Shown in pieces: positions 42,532 to 51,254 of a DNA stretch of 64,000 nucleotides. The position numbers were made by a program, and so were the translations under genes. Each line of letters begins with the position of its first letter. Position 1 is the stretch's first letter. Below the pieces are notes generated by a model. The model was not told the DNA's origin and did no database searches. It saw only the letters and a program-made list of their open reading frames with translations. Source of the stretch: Paracholeplasma morum (GTDB lineage Bacteria; Bacillota_I; Bacilli_A; Acholeplasmatales; UBA5453). The stretch lies in assembly GCF_016907055.1 (NCBI RefSeq), contig NZ_JAFBBG010000002.1:115510-179509 (forward strand). The letters run 5' to 3'.

Positions 42532-43662
42532 TTATTCAATTCTTAAAGGTAAAATCAAGTGTAACATGTCAGGATCTAAATTGCCTTTTAAAACAAATGG
42601 TTTAATTTCTCCTGCAAAGTTAATTGAAATTTCTGTAGAGTTAAATGCTTTTAAAGCGTCTGTTAAATTCTTAGAATTGAACGCAATCTTAATCATCGGT
42701 CCGAACACATCTTCTACTGGAACGATTTCTTCTACTGCATCCCCTACTTCGTTATTGGTTGATGAAACCTCAACGATATAATCTGGTCTAATATTTAATT
42801 TAACAATGTTGTAGTTGTTATCTTTTTCGCGTGGTGATAATACACTTACGCGTTCAACTGCTTTTAACAACTCATCTTTATTGAATTTAACAATAATTGG
42901 GAATTCTTTTGGAATGATTCTTAAAGTGTCTGGATATACACCATCTAATAACCTTGTTTGGAATAAAATGTTTTTAAACTTAAATAACACTTTGTTTGCG
43001 CTAATGTGCATTGAAACATCTTCATGAATGTTATCTAGTGTTCTATTAAGTTCATCAAAACTTCTATTTGGAATAACAATGTTGAATGGTTCAAACTCAT
43101 CACTTAGCGGTAAGACTTTTTGAGATAGTCTATAGGAGTCTGTTGCTACACAGTATAATTTTCCGTCTTCGTGTTTTAAGTTAACACCTGTTAAGATAGG
43201 ACGTTTTTCATATTGTGAAGTCGCATAGTTAGTTTCTTTAATGATTGCTTTTAATGTCATAGCATCCATAACGATTGGTTGACCCATATCTAAGAAATCG
43301 ACATCTGGATAATCTTCTGCTTCCATAACACGTAATTTAAATTCAGAACGATCAGCTTTGATTACCATTACTTTATTCTCAATTAAAGAGATTTCAACAC
43401 GGCTAGATACAATCTTACGCATAATCTCGATGAAGTATCTACCAGGAACAACCACTTTACCAGGTGAAGTAATTTCTAATGACTCATCTGATACGATCGT
43501 TTGAATTGCAATATCTGTATTTGAAGCCGTAAATACTAAGTGATCATCAAAAACCTCTAATTTGATTCCATTTAATACAGGTAGTGGGGTTTTAACAGGT
43601 AACCCTCTTTGAATGACATTTAATGTATCCAATAAAACATCTTGATTAATACTGAAGACCAT
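42532..43662 (-). CDS. dnaN: DNA polymerase III sliding clamp (beta subunit)
   Basis: 376 residues, three-domain clamp. Seen: GIKLEVFDDHLVFTASNTDIAIQT in the first domain, NYATSQYEKRPILTGVNL in the second, and the C-terminal MLHLILPLRIE. It encircles DNA and tethers the polymerase. It follows dnaA in the standard order. A DnaA box lies in its promoter region, suggesting control by DnaA. Confidence 0.96.
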   Translation of the reverse strand: MVFSINQDVLLDTLNVIQRGLPVKTPLPVLNGIKLEVFDDHLVFTASNTDIAIQTIVSDESLEITSPGKVVVPGRYFIEIMRKIVSSRVEISLIENKVMVIKADRSEFKLRVMEAEDYPDVDFLDMGQPIVMDAMTLKAIIKETNYATSQYEKRPILTGVNLKHEDGKLYCVATDSYRLSQKVLPLSDEFEPFNIVIPNRSFDELNRTLDNIHEDVSMHISANKVLFKFKNILFQTRLLDGVYPDTLRIIPKEFPIIVKFNKDELLKAVERVSVLSPREKDNNYNIVKLNIRPDYIVEVSSTNNEVGDAVEEIVPVEDVFGPMIKIAFNSKNLTDALKAFNSTEISINFAGEIKPFVLKGNLDPDMLHLILPLRIE

Positions 43663-43733
43663 ATTTTTTCTCCTTTGTTATTATTATTTTTCATTAAGTT
43701 ATAATTATTAGTTGATGTGGGTTTGTGGAAAAC

Positions 43734-43791
43734 CCTAGTTTATCGCTTTCCAACACAATAATTATACCATATTATCCACATATTTACCACA
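43734..43791. promoter_or_regulatory. DnaA boxes between dnaA and dnaN (second origin half)
   Basis: A consensus box TTATCCACA is at 43772-43780 (+). A TTTTCCACA box is at 43734-43742 on the - strand, and TTTACCACA is at 43783-43791. A TATAAT for dnaN (43761-43766, - strand) lies among them. The surroundings are very AT-rich, so unwinding could occur here. Confidence 0.75.
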
Positions 43792-43793
43792 CA

Positions 43794-45158
43794 TTAATTA
43801 CTTGTTTTATCGATTTTTTTAAGAATGTTTTCAATCGCATATTTAAGTTCTTTATTATGCTTTAAATCGTTCTCTATTTTTTCACAAGCAGCTAAAACTG
43901 TTGAATGATCACGCCCGCCAAACAAAGATCCAATCGTTTGATATGAGATATTATATTTATTCTTTATTATGTACATGGCGATGTGACGCGGTAATGTGAA
44001 TTTTGCGTTACGGCGTTTACCAATTAAGTCATGTACAGTAATCGAATAGTAGTCGCTAACAACACTTTGAATTCTATCGTAATTATTTTCCGTTAAGGAT
44101 TCAGTTTTCTTTCTAGTTTTGATTAAAGTATCTAATGCTTCTGCAGCTGTATCTACTGTAATTTCGATGTTATTTGTTACACAATAAAATAATACGCGCT
44201 TTAAAGCACCCTCGAGCTCACGTACGTTTGTCGAGAAATAACTCGCAATAAACTCTAAGACTTGAGAAGAAATATCCATGACATCTGGTGCTTCTGTAGA
44301 GAGTTTTTTACGAAGAATTTCTACTCTATGTTCCAAATCAGGGATACCAATATCCACCATTAAACCTTGTTCAAATCTTGAACTTAAACGGCTCATAATA
44401 TTTTTAAGTTCAGATGCTGGCTTATCAGATGTTACAACAATTTGTTTATTTTGCTGAGTTAATAAGTCAAATAGTCGAAAGAACTCCATTTGGGTTTTTG
44501 GAGCTCCTGATAACATTTGAATATCATCAATTAATAAACAATCTAATTCGCGATACTTCTCATTAAAAGTATCCATTTGATCCTTCTTGATTTGATCTGC
44601 AAATTCTTCAATAAAATCAGAAGCTTTTACATAGATAATTTTTTGATTAATATCGTTATCTAAAATGTAGTTACCAATCGCTTGCATCAGGTGAGTTTTT
44701 CCTAGTCCAACATCGCCAAATATATAAAATGGGTTAGCGACACTACCAGGTTGATCTGCAACTTTTAGCGCCATTTGAAAGGCAAAACGGTTAGATTTAC
44801 CTACGACAAAGTTGTCGAAGTTAAGGGTTGCAATTAAATTGCCTGTACGGTACTTTTTATCTAGATTCTTCTCTGGACCAACAAGGGCTTCTTCCCCTGC
44901 TAAATCTTGTGCTACCACAAATTTAAACCTTACAAGTTCTTTCTTATACATCTCTTCTGCGAGTGTATTAATTCTTGTTAAATAGAGCCTGTTAATACGC
45001 TCTTTAACGAACGTGGATGGGGCTATAATATATATGTACCCACCAGATACCTTTTTCACGGATGAAAGAGGCTCAAATAGATCCTCGTATATTTCATCGG
45101 AATAAGATGATCTAAGGCTATCTAAAATGCCTTGCCACAACGCATCAAATTCTTTCAT
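43794..45158 (-). CDS. dnaA: Chromosomal replication initiator DnaA
   Basis: 454 residues. Domain III has Walker A GDVGLGKTHL and Walker B CLLIDDIQ; domain IV has the DNA-binding signature GGRDHSTV. It binds the boxes on both sides of its gene and opens the origin. The start at 45158 is preferred because TTTGGAG lies eight bases before it; an in-frame ATG ten codons upstream at 45188 lacks a ribosome site. Confidence 0.96.
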   Translation of the reverse strand: MKEFDALWQGILDSLRSSYSDEIYEDLFEPLSSVKKVSGGYIYIIAPSTFVKERINRLYLTRINTLAEEMYKKELVRFKFVVAQDLAGEEALVGPEKNLDKKYRTGNLIATLNFDNFVVGKSNRFAFQMALKVADQPGSVANPFYIFGDVGLGKTHLMQAIGNYILDNDINQKIIYVKASDFIEEFADQIKKDQMDTFNEKYRELDCLLIDDIQMLSGAPKTQMEFFRLFDLLTQQNKQIVVTSDKPASELKNIMSRLSSRFEQGLMVDIGIPDLEHRVEILRKKLSTEAPDVMDISSQVLEFIASYFSTNVRELEGALKRVLFYCVTNNIEITVDTAAEALDTLIKTRKKTESLTENNYDRIQSVVSDYYSITVHDLIGKRRNAKFTLPRHIAMYIIKNKYNISYQTIGSLFGGRDHSTVLAACEKIENDLKHNKELKYAIENILKKIDKTSN

Positions 45159-45221
45159 ATTTTCACTCCAAACTTCATGTACATTCATATTAACATATCT
45201 AAAAATAGATAGGGCAAAATG

Positions 45222-45374
45222 TTATCCACCAAAATTGTGGGAAACTTTTTAGGAATACCACTTGTCCACATACCATTGTGGGAAAAATAATAAGACTTCA
45301 TGGCTTTGTTATCAGTTTTCATTCATTTTCAAAGATATCCACAATTAGGTTTTTATGTGGGGAAGTTTTCCACA
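45222..45374. promoter_or_regulatory. Origin of replication (oriC): DnaA-box cluster upstream of dnaA
   Basis: Seven 9-mers fit or nearly fit TTNTNCACA: 45222-45230 (+), 45235-45243 (-), 45262-45270 (+), 45276-45284 (-), 45335-45343 (+), 45356-45364 (-) and 45366-45374 (+). Opposed pairs alternate. Gene direction switches here from - to +. Nothing else was seen in the gene-free stretch 45189-45508 except the rpmH promoter. Confidence 0.88.
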
Positions 45375-45442
45375 ATTTGATGTGTGTAAGTCCGTTTTCT
45401 CATACTTCTCTGGTCAGGCTAAAAAATAGTTATCGATTTGAG

Positions 45443-45471
45443 TTGACATTTCGAATTGTTATTTATATAAT
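45443..45471 (+). promoter_or_regulatory. Promoter of rpmH
   Basis: TTGACA (45443-45448), 17-base spacer and TATAAT (45466-45471), both perfect. Confidence 0.92.
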
Positions 45472-45508
45472 TAACTACGCATGGTTTCGTAAGAAAGGTG
45501 GTTTATTT

Positions 45509-45643
45509 ATGAAGAGAACATATCAACCAAGTAAACTTAAACGTATCAAAACCCATGGCTTCAGAGCTCGTATGGCTACAGCTGGTGGTAGAACCGTTCT
45601 TAGCCGTCGTAGATCTAAAGGACGCGCACAATTAACAGTTTAA
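45509..45643 (+). CDS. rpmH: 50S ribosomal protein L34
   Basis: 44 residues, the usual size, beginning MKRTYQPSK with the expected Arg/Lys-rich sequence ([14 protein letters not shown]). The start follows AAAGGTGG at the right distance. A longer in-frame stretch from 45278 lies in the origin and is not coding. First gene of the rpmH-rnpA-yidC-jag cluster. Confidence 0.97.
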   Translation: MKRTYQPSKLKRIKTHGFRARMATAGGRTVLSRRRSKGRAQLTV

Positions 45644-45665
45644 TCTCATTATTTTAAAAAAACCT

Positions 45666-45718
45666 GGACTACTCGATTAAAATATGGAAATATTTTTTTG
45701 GTAGTCCTTTTCTTTTTT
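45666..45718 (+). terminator. Partial terminator between rpmH and rnpA
   Basis: GGACTAC (45666-45672) pairs with GTAGTCC (45701-45707) around a long AT loop, followed by TTTTCTTTTTT. It probably trims rnpA expression below that of the ribosomal protein. Confidence 0.75.
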
Positions 45719-45735
45719 AAGATAATAACAAAGAA

Positions 45736-46086
45736 ATGAAAAAGGTATATCGAATCAAGAAAAATAGCGAAATCGATGCGATTATACAAAATAAAAAAAG
45801 CAGTGGAGACAGGAGGTTTGTGATATACACAGCCCATAGTCAAAACGAACACTTCCGATTCGCAATCTCAATAGGTAAAAAGTATGGTGGGGCGGTCGAA
45901 AGGAATAAAATCAAACGACAATTGCGAATGATTATAAATAATCATTCAAAAGACATACCTTCTTTTGATTTCGTAATTGTAGTTAAGAAAGATGCTAGCG
46001 GACTTTCATTCGCTGAAATTGAAGCAAACATCTTAAAGCAGTTATCAAAATTTAAGAAAACGGAGCAATCGAATGAAAAATCATAA
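45736..46086 (+). CDS. rnpA: Ribonuclease P protein component
   Basis: 116 residues. The RNR-type motif appears as GGAVERNKIKRQLRMI, with an N-terminal YRIKKNSEIDAI. It helps the RNase P RNA mature tRNA 5' ends. The ribosome site is weak; the end overlaps yidC by 14 bases. Confidence 0.94.
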   Translation: MKKVYRIKKNSEIDAIIQNKKSSGDRRFVIYTAHSQNEHFRFAISIGKKYGGAVERNKIKRQLRMIINNHSKDIPSFDFVIVVKKDASGLSFAEIEANILKQLSKFKKTEQSNEKS

Positions 46087-46963
46087 GAAAGTATTAATGC
46101 TTTTTGTATTAGCAGGCATATTAGTTTTTCTTTCAGGTTGTAGCGGAGATACCACAAAACCAATTGTCGCCGGTGAGGGAAATTGGTTCGAATGGATACT
46201 AGTTACTCCAATTGCGTGGTTAATGGCTTTCTTTGGAAAACTATTTAACAACAGTTTCGCAATGGGGATCATTTTTTCTACTATCATCGTACGTACCATC
46301 GCGTGGCCAATTTATGCTAAGAGTAATGACTTATCCATTAAAATGGCTGTAGCTCAACCAGAAATGCAACGCATTCAAGCTAAGTATGCAACACGTAAAG
46401 ATCCAGAATCTCAACAAAAAATGCAAATGGAGATGATGGGGATTTACAAGAAGTACGGTATTAACTTTATGGGCTGTTTGATGCCATTCCTACAAATGCC
46501 ATTGTTCTTAGCAATGTATCAAGTAGTTCAAAGAATTTACCTTGGTGGCGGAACTTATGCAGAGAACGTCTCAAATATTAAATTCCTTGGTATGCGTCTA
46601 GACGTAGCCGGGAACATGAGCGCAATCTTCGGACAAAAAGGCGACCTTGGCGGATGGATATTGGCAATTATCGTTGCAGTTACTATGTGGTATTTAAACC
46701 ATTTAGCAACTAAAAAACCAAGTTACGCTAAGAATACTGCATCACACAATCCACAGGCAAGTCAAGCTGAACAAACTCAAAAGATGATGAAGTATATGCA
46801 ATACTTTATGATCTTCATGATGTTCTCACTATCACTACAACGTAACTCTTTAGCGCTTTACTGGGTTGTAGGGAACATCTATTCAATTATTCAAAATTTA
46901 ATTAACCGTAAGTTAAACGAAGTTAAGTATGAAAAAATGAAGAATAAGGATTTGGTGGGCTAA
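46073..46963 (+). CDS. yidC: YidC/Oxa1 membrane protein insertase
   Basis: 296 residues. A lipoprotein signal ends with FLSGC (Cys23). Membrane segments lie at about 40-60, 65-85, 135-155, 195-210 and 245-270, with the conserved arginine in TIIVRTIAWPIY. It inserts membrane proteins with or without SecYEG. GGAG precedes the ATG within rnpA. One base separates it from jag. Confidence 0.95.
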   Translation: MKNHKKVLMLFVLAGILVFLSGCSGDTTKPIVAGEGNWFEWILVTPIAWLMAFFGKLFNNSFAMGIIFSTIIVRTIAWPIYAKSNDLSIKMAVAQPEMQRIQAKYATRKDPESQQKMQMEMMGIYKKYGINFMGCLMPFLQMPLFLAMYQVVQRIYLGGGTYAENVSNIKFLGMRLDVAGNMSAIFGQKGDLGGWILAIIVAVTMWYLNHLATKKPSYAKNTASHNPQASQAEQTQKMMKYMQYFMIFMMFSLSLQRNSLALYWVVGNIYSIIQNLINRKLNEVKYEKMKNKDLVG

Positions 46964-46964
46964 T

Positions 46965-47588
46965 ATGATCAAAAAAGTAGATATCGAAGCTAAAACACTT
47001 AAAGATGCAGAACTTAAAGCTGTTGAATTACTAAAAATGCCTCTAAAATACATCAAGCTAAACTTGATTAAAGAGAAGAAAGGTATTCTTGGATTAGGAG
47101 CTTCACAAACGTATGAAGCGGTTCTAGAATTCAATTTAGCTTTAGAAGGTAAGAAGTACTTAGAAGCTATTTTCCAATCATTGGATATTGATGTTAAAAT
47201 GGAATTCAGAAGCCTTAATGAAGGATTAGAAATCTATTATCAAATCCAAAGTAAAGAAAATGCACTTTTAATCGGTAAAGATGGCAGAACACTTGAAGCC
47301 ATTCAAACCTTGTTAAAGACCTTCTTACATAACTTTACAGACGAAAAGATGTTGGTATCATTAGACATTGGTCAATATAAGCAAAACCGTAAAAAGCAAC
47401 TAGAGATCTTAGCAACTAAAGTAGCAAAAGATGTTGCATTCTCTAAAGTACAAGCCGTTTTAGATCCGATGAATTCATATGAACGCCGTATCATCCACAC
47501 TAAATTAGCAGAGTGGAGAGACGTTTATACTGAGTCTGAGGGCGAAGGCGAAAACAGAAAAATTATCATCAAACCAAGAAATAAATAG
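46965..47588 (+). CDS. jag: Jag/KhpB RNA-binding protein
   Basis: 207 residues: N-terminal Jag-N domain (about 1-50; EKKGILGLGAS), KH domain with LLIGKDGRTLEAIQ (about 105), and C-terminal R3H domain with NSYERRIIHTKL (about 175). In other Firmicutes it pairs with KhpA and affects cell shape and envelope genes. It closes the cluster, followed by a terminator. Confidence 0.93.
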   Translation: MIKKVDIEAKTLKDAELKAVELLKMPLKYIKLNLIKEKKGILGLGASQTYEAVLEFNLALEGKKYLEAIFQSLDIDVKMEFRSLNEGLEIYYQIQSKENALLIGKDGRTLEAIQTLLKTFLHNFTDEKMLVSLDIGQYKQNRKKQLEILATKVAKDVAFSKVQAVLDPMNSYERRIIHTKLAEWRDVYTESEGEGENRKIIIKPRNK

Positions 47589-47610
47589 GGCCAACTGCCT
47601 TATTTTTTTT
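47584..47610 (+). terminator. Terminator of the rpmH-jag cluster
   Basis: AATAGGGC pairs with GCCTTATT (one wobble) around CAACT, ending in eight T. The left arm overlaps the jag stop codon. Confidence 0.85.
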
Positions 47611-47636
47611 ATCGTTTCCTGTTGGATAATATAGTA

Positions 47637-47645
47637 TGCTATAAT
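47637..47645 (+). promoter_or_regulatory. Extended -10 promoter giving a leaderless transcript
   Basis: TGC-TATAAT, with TATAAT at 47640-47645. The ATG of the next gene is seven bases after it, about where transcription should start. No ribosome site precedes that ATG. Confidence 0.6.
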
Positions 47646-47651
47646 ATAGCC

Positions 47652-48506
47652 ATGAAGCGAATAATGAAACTAGTTTTATATTTAATTATTGGATTCTTTG
47701 TGTTTCTTACGGGGCAAACCATGGGTGAACATATAGCTATTAATAGAGAAATTGAGGCTTTCAAAAAGAAAGGAGTATTTCAAGAATCTATTAGCACTGA
47801 CACCGTAAAATATTTCAAGGTTTCACGTGAAACATATTATCCACATGAGATAGTTAGAGACCCTTTCTTTTTAGGTGATCTCAGTCGTCCAGGTTCTTCA
47901 GGAGATATATTTGTCACCCAGCAATCTCCACTCGTTGGTTATGCAGGTATTCATCAGTTTGTATCGTTTTTCTTCGGAGGGCATGCTGCCATGTTAGATG
48001 AGAACAATAAGATATTCGAGACAGTGGGCATACCTGATGATGATGAAAGGCTACTTGATGTAATGATTAATGGTGGAAGAAATACCCATGTCGTTGGTGG
48101 TATATATAATTATTGGTTAGATAATGATTATCGTTCTGTTTCTGAAACAGACCCTTCTTATGTGGCATACGGTACTTACTATCGTAACGAATGGATTGGG
48201 TTACGAGTTAAAGGCGCAACCAATGATGACATAGTTGGGGCATTAGATTATCTAAGAGATTTAGAAGAAAAAGAAGCTCAGTACAATTTCTGGTTTGTGT
48301 TGAATACTAAAAACAGGTATTATTGTACAGATTTGGTATCTCGTGCTTATGAGTCGTTAAGAACGGATGAGAGCGATCAAAAGTATAAATTTAACAGAGA
48401 TGGAATAGCGGTCACTGTTAATGATTTAGTTTTATCAAAAAGTACATATATTAGTTACTTTGTAACTACGAAGAATAATATTAAGTATGTTTATTATATT
48501 GGTTAG
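47652..48506 (+). CDS. YiiX/permuted papain-fold (NlpC/P60-superfamily) protein, membrane anchored
   Basis: 284 residues from 47652. One N-terminal membrane segment (about 4-22). The exported domain has GDIFVTQQSPLVGYAGI, a histidine in FFGGHAAML and a cysteine in NRYYCTDLVSRAY. That H-then-C order marks the circularly permuted papain-like fold of YiiX/YycO proteins, which act on amide or thioester bonds in peptides or lipids. In a cell without peptidoglycan a lipid or protein substrate is more likely. It may be translated from a leaderless mRNA. Substrate unknown. Confidence 0.75.
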   Translation: MKRIMKLVLYLIIGFFVFLTGQTMGEHIAINREIEAFKKKGVFQESISTDTVKYFKVSRETYYPHEIVRDPFFLGDLSRPGSSGDIFVTQQSPLVGYAGIHQFVSFFFGGHAAMLDENNKIFETVGIPDDDERLLDVMINGGRNTHVVGGIYNYWLDNDYRSVSETDPSYVAYGTYYRNEWIGLRVKGATNDDIVGALDYLRDLEEKEAQYNFWFVLNTKNRYYCTDLVSRAYESLRTDESDQKYKFNRDGIAVTVNDLVLSKSTYISYFVTTKNNIKYVYYIG

Positions 48507-48515
48507 GAGGATATT

Positions 48516-48905
48516 ATGAACAATCAAAAGATTTGGGGAATGGAATATAATTTAGTCTTATTAATTGGATGGTTATTACCACTGATATTAAATATACCTG
48601 GGTTGATCATTACGATTCTTATGAGAAGTTATTTCAAGAATACTGAGAAGATCAATTATCTTACTGACGGGTTTACAATTATCAGTAATGTGAATATCAC
48701 TATCTTTGTACTAGCTATATTGCTAGGTATTTCTGCAGGTATTTCCGGAATCATCCCTATTTTAGGTGTGTTCACTTTGATTGGGGCATCGGTTTTAGGA
48801 TTGATGTTATTGGTTTACTGGTTTTATGTGGCCATCAAAGGCGCTAATGAAGCAACCAAAGGCATCATATACAAACCAGTCTTAACGTTTAACTTTATTA
48901 AATAG
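48516..48905 (+). CDS. Small integral membrane protein, DUF4870-like
   Basis: 129 residues with three hydrophobic segments (about 13-36, 55-78 and 82-106). The end, AIKGANEATKGIIYKPVLTF, resembles the C-terminus of DUF4870/Tic20-like proteins. Function unknown. AGGAGG lies seven bases before the ATG; it follows the YiiX-like gene by nine bases and is probably co-transcribed. Confidence 0.65.
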   Translation: MNNQKIWGMEYNLVLLIGWLLPLILNIPGLIITILMRSYFKNTEKINYLTDGFTIISNVNITIFVLAILLGISAGISGIIPILGVFTLIGASVLGLMLLVYWFYVAIKGANEATKGIIYKPVLTFNFIK

Positions 48906-48907
48906 AT

Positions 48908-50095
48908 ATGACAACACTTCTTTTATGGATTCTAATTGGGGTTGTAACACTGTTAGTTATTGGAGTTGTCGTCTTGATCTATTTGGTGACGCATCCAAAA
49001 ACTCACAATCACGGAATGATTCTTGAAAAACAAATAGAAATGCTCATTAAACAAAACAGCGATACACTTGTGACGTTAACTGAGAAAAATGGCGATTTAA
49101 AAGAACATTTATCCAATGTCGTTTATGAAAACAACAAGAAGATAAGTGAAGATATGTCCTTGTTTACAACTAAGATGATGGAGAATCTATCCACTCAAAT
49201 GGATAAAATCAATGCCAAAGTAGAAGAAAAACTAGGAAGCGGGTTTGATCAAGCTAATCAGACGTTCAATAAAGTCATTGAACGCTTGGTAAGAATTGAC
49301 GAAGCTCAAAAACAAATAGAGAAGCTTTCAACTGATGTAGTTAGTTTGAATGAGATATTGTCTGATAAGAAAACAAGGGGAACGTTTGGAGAAATTCAAC
49401 TGAAACAGTTGTTTTCCGCTATCTTCGGAGATAAAAATGATTTAGTCTATGAAACTCAAAAGACATTATCAAATGGGACAATAGTGGATTTTTTACTACA
49501 CGCCCCTGAACCTCTTGGAGACATTTGTATAGATTCAAAGTTTCCGCTTGAAAACTATAAGAAAATGATGGACAATACCCTCTCTGATGAAGCGCGATTA
49601 ACCGCAACTAAGACGTTTAAACAGGATATTAGGAAACATATTGATATGATCTCATCCAAATACATTATTACCGATCAGACCACAGATCAAGCCATCATGT
49701 TTATTCCTGCAGAAGCGATATTCGCAGAGATTAATAGTAGACATGAAGAATTGATTTTATACGCTCAATCAAAACGTGTTTGGTTGTCATCGCCTACAAC
49801 ATTAATGTCTACATTGACAATTGTTCAAGTCATATTAAAGGATTTGAAACGCTCTGAGTTCTCAAAGCTCATTCAACAAGAGTTATCTAAGTTATCAATC
49901 GAGTTCGAACGTTATCAAGAGCGATGGGATAAACTTCTAAAGAATATTAAGACAGTGAATAATCAAGCAGAAGATGTTAAAGTCACTTCTGAGAAGATAT
50001 CTAAAAGATTTAAGGCCATTAATAGTGTTGAGGTAATTGAAAAGAATGAAACTTCCGAATTTGACACCATTAATGAACCATTTATACTAGAATAA
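48908..50095 (+). CDS. rmuC: RmuC-family DNA recombination protein
   Basis: 395 residues: a membrane segment (about 4-26), a long coiled coil (about 40-155), then the nuclease-like RmuC domain with RGTFGEIQLKQLF, VDFLLHAP and CIDSKFPLENY (the D…DxK pattern). It is linked to limiting DNA inversions and rearrangements. The ATG is two bases after the previous stop and has no visible ribosome site, so translation is probably coupled. Confidence 0.9.
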   Translation: MTTLLLWILIGVVTLLVIGVVVLIYLVTHPKTHNHGMILEKQIEMLIKQNSDTLVTLTEKNGDLKEHLSNVVYENNKKISEDMSLFTTKMMENLSTQMDKINAKVEEKLGSGFDQANQTFNKVIERLVRIDEAQKQIEKLSTDVVSLNEILSDKKTRGTFGEIQLKQLFSAIFGDKNDLVYETQKTLSNGTIVDFLLHAPEPLGDICIDSKFPLENYKKMMDNTLSDEARLTATKTFKQDIRKHIDMISSKYIITDQTTDQAIMFIPAEAIFAEINSRHEELILYAQSKRVWLSSPTTLMSTLTIVQVILKDLKRSEFSKLIQQELSKLSIEFERYQERWDKLLKNIKTVNNQAEDVKVTSEKISKRFKAINSVEVIEKNETSEFDTINEPFILE

Positions 50096-50097
50096 AG

Positions 50098-50137
50098 AAC
50101 GCCCTTACTGAGTTTTAATTTAGTAAGGGCGTTTTCT
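50098..50137 (+). terminator. Terminator of the YiiX-like/rmuC operon
   Basis: AACGCCCTTACT (50098-50109) pairs perfectly with AGTAAGGGCGTT (50122-50133), followed by TTTTCTC. Confidence 0.9.
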
Positions 50138-50181
50138 CTAACTGAATGATGAAAATCAGGGTGAATTCATGCGAATTATGT

Positions 50182-50220
50182 CGAGTTGCACTCGTTTTTT
50201 TGATATCGGTTTGATATAAT
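50182..50220 (+). promoter_or_regulatory. Mini-hairpin and extended -10 promoter of the glycosyltransferase-asnS unit
   Basis: CGAGT-TGC-ACTCG followed by seven T forms a very small terminator-like hairpin (50182-50201). A TGA-TATAAT extended -10 lies at 50213-50220 (TATAAT 50215-50220), 20 bases before the ATG. Confidence 0.5.
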
Positions 50221-50240
50221 TAAGTTTAGGATGTGAATAC

Positions 50241-51254
50241 ATGAAAGTTCTATTATTTAAAGAAATGCAAAAGATGCTCAAAGTGAGTGGAATCGGAAGA
50301 GCATTTCGTCAACAATTTAAAGCTTTAGAAATGAATGGTGTTACGGTAACAACCGATCGAACAGAGAAGTTTGACTTGGTTCATTTTAATACTGTTTTTG
50401 CCGAGTCTTATAGTTTCTTGAAACATGCGAAACGTAAAGATATACCTGTCGTTGTTCATGCACATTCAACTAAAGAAGATTTTCTAAATTCATTTAATTT
50501 TTCTAAATACATTAAAGGGTGGTTCTATCAAAAGCTAAAGAATATGTATTCGAATGCGGATTTGATTATTACGCCATCCAATTACTCCAAATCCTTACTT
50601 CTGAAATACGGATACATTACTTGTCCGATCAAAGTATTGAGCAATGGTATAGATTTGGATGAATATAAGAAAGATGAATCAAAAGAAGCCCAATTCAGAA
50701 ATCACTTTAATCTAGCTAGTACGGATAAAGCTGTGATAGGGGTAGGGTTATTATTTGAGCGTAAAGGATTGCATGACTTCATAGAGATTGCAAGAATGAT
50801 GCCAAATGTAACTTTTATTTGGTTTGGAACCCTTTCAAAAGCGATGCAAACTAAAACCATCAAACAAGCAATCGAGAAAAAACCAGATAATGTGATCATG
50901 CCAGGTTATATCGCGGGAGATATTATAAAAGGCGCGTTTACGAGCGCAGATGCGTTGTTGTTCCCAAGTTATGAGGAAACAGAAGGCATTGTTGTCTTGG
51001 AGGCGATGGCATCTAACTTACCAATTATTGTTCGCAACATTGGTGTTTACGATGACTTCACTCATAATAAAGAAGTCTTAAAAGGCAATAACAATCAAGA
51101 GTTTAAAGCATTAATCGAGCATATTTTAAATAATGATATGAGCGAAATGACTAAAAATGCTTACGAAAGTGTTTCTCAAAAAGATTTAAAGATCATTGGA
51201 GAAAAACTTAAAGGAATATATCAAGAATTATTAGAAAAGAGACTAGAGAAATGA
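50241..51254 (+). CDS. Family 4 glycosyltransferase, diglucosyl-diacylglycerol synthase-like
   Basis: 337 residues with a GT-B fold. The N-terminus (SGIGRAFRQQFKALEMNGV) and the C-terminal EX7E motif region (YEETEGIVVLEAMASNLP) match the glycolipid glucosyltransferases known from Acholeplasma (alDGS) and streptococci (CpoA). It probably adds the second glucose to monoglucosyl-diacylglycerol at the membrane surface, helping set lipid curvature. Capsule or other glycan synthesis is an alternative. Its TGA stop overlaps the asnS start (ATGA). Confidence 0.75.
   Translation: MKVLLFKEMQKMLKVSGIGRAFRQQFKALEMNGVTVTTDRTEKFDLVHFNTVFAESYSFLKHAKRKDIPVVVHAHSTKEDFLNSFNFSKYIKGWFYQKLKNMYSNADLIITPSNYSKSLLLKYGYITCPIKVLSNGIDLDEYKKDESKEAQFRNHFNLASTDKAVIGVGLLFERKGLHDFIEIARMMPNVTFIWFGTLSKAMQTKTIKQAIEKKPDNVIMPGYIAGDIIKGAFTSADALLFPSYEETEGIVVLEAMASNLPIIVRNIGVYDDFTHNKEVLKGNNNQEFKALIEHILNNDMSEMTKNAYESVSQKDLKIIGEKLKGIYQELLEKRLEK

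Noticed and set aside
45278..45508. Coding frame upstream of rpmH
   Set aside because: It overlaps the DnaA boxes and the rpmH promoter; L34 begins at 45509 with a ribosome site.
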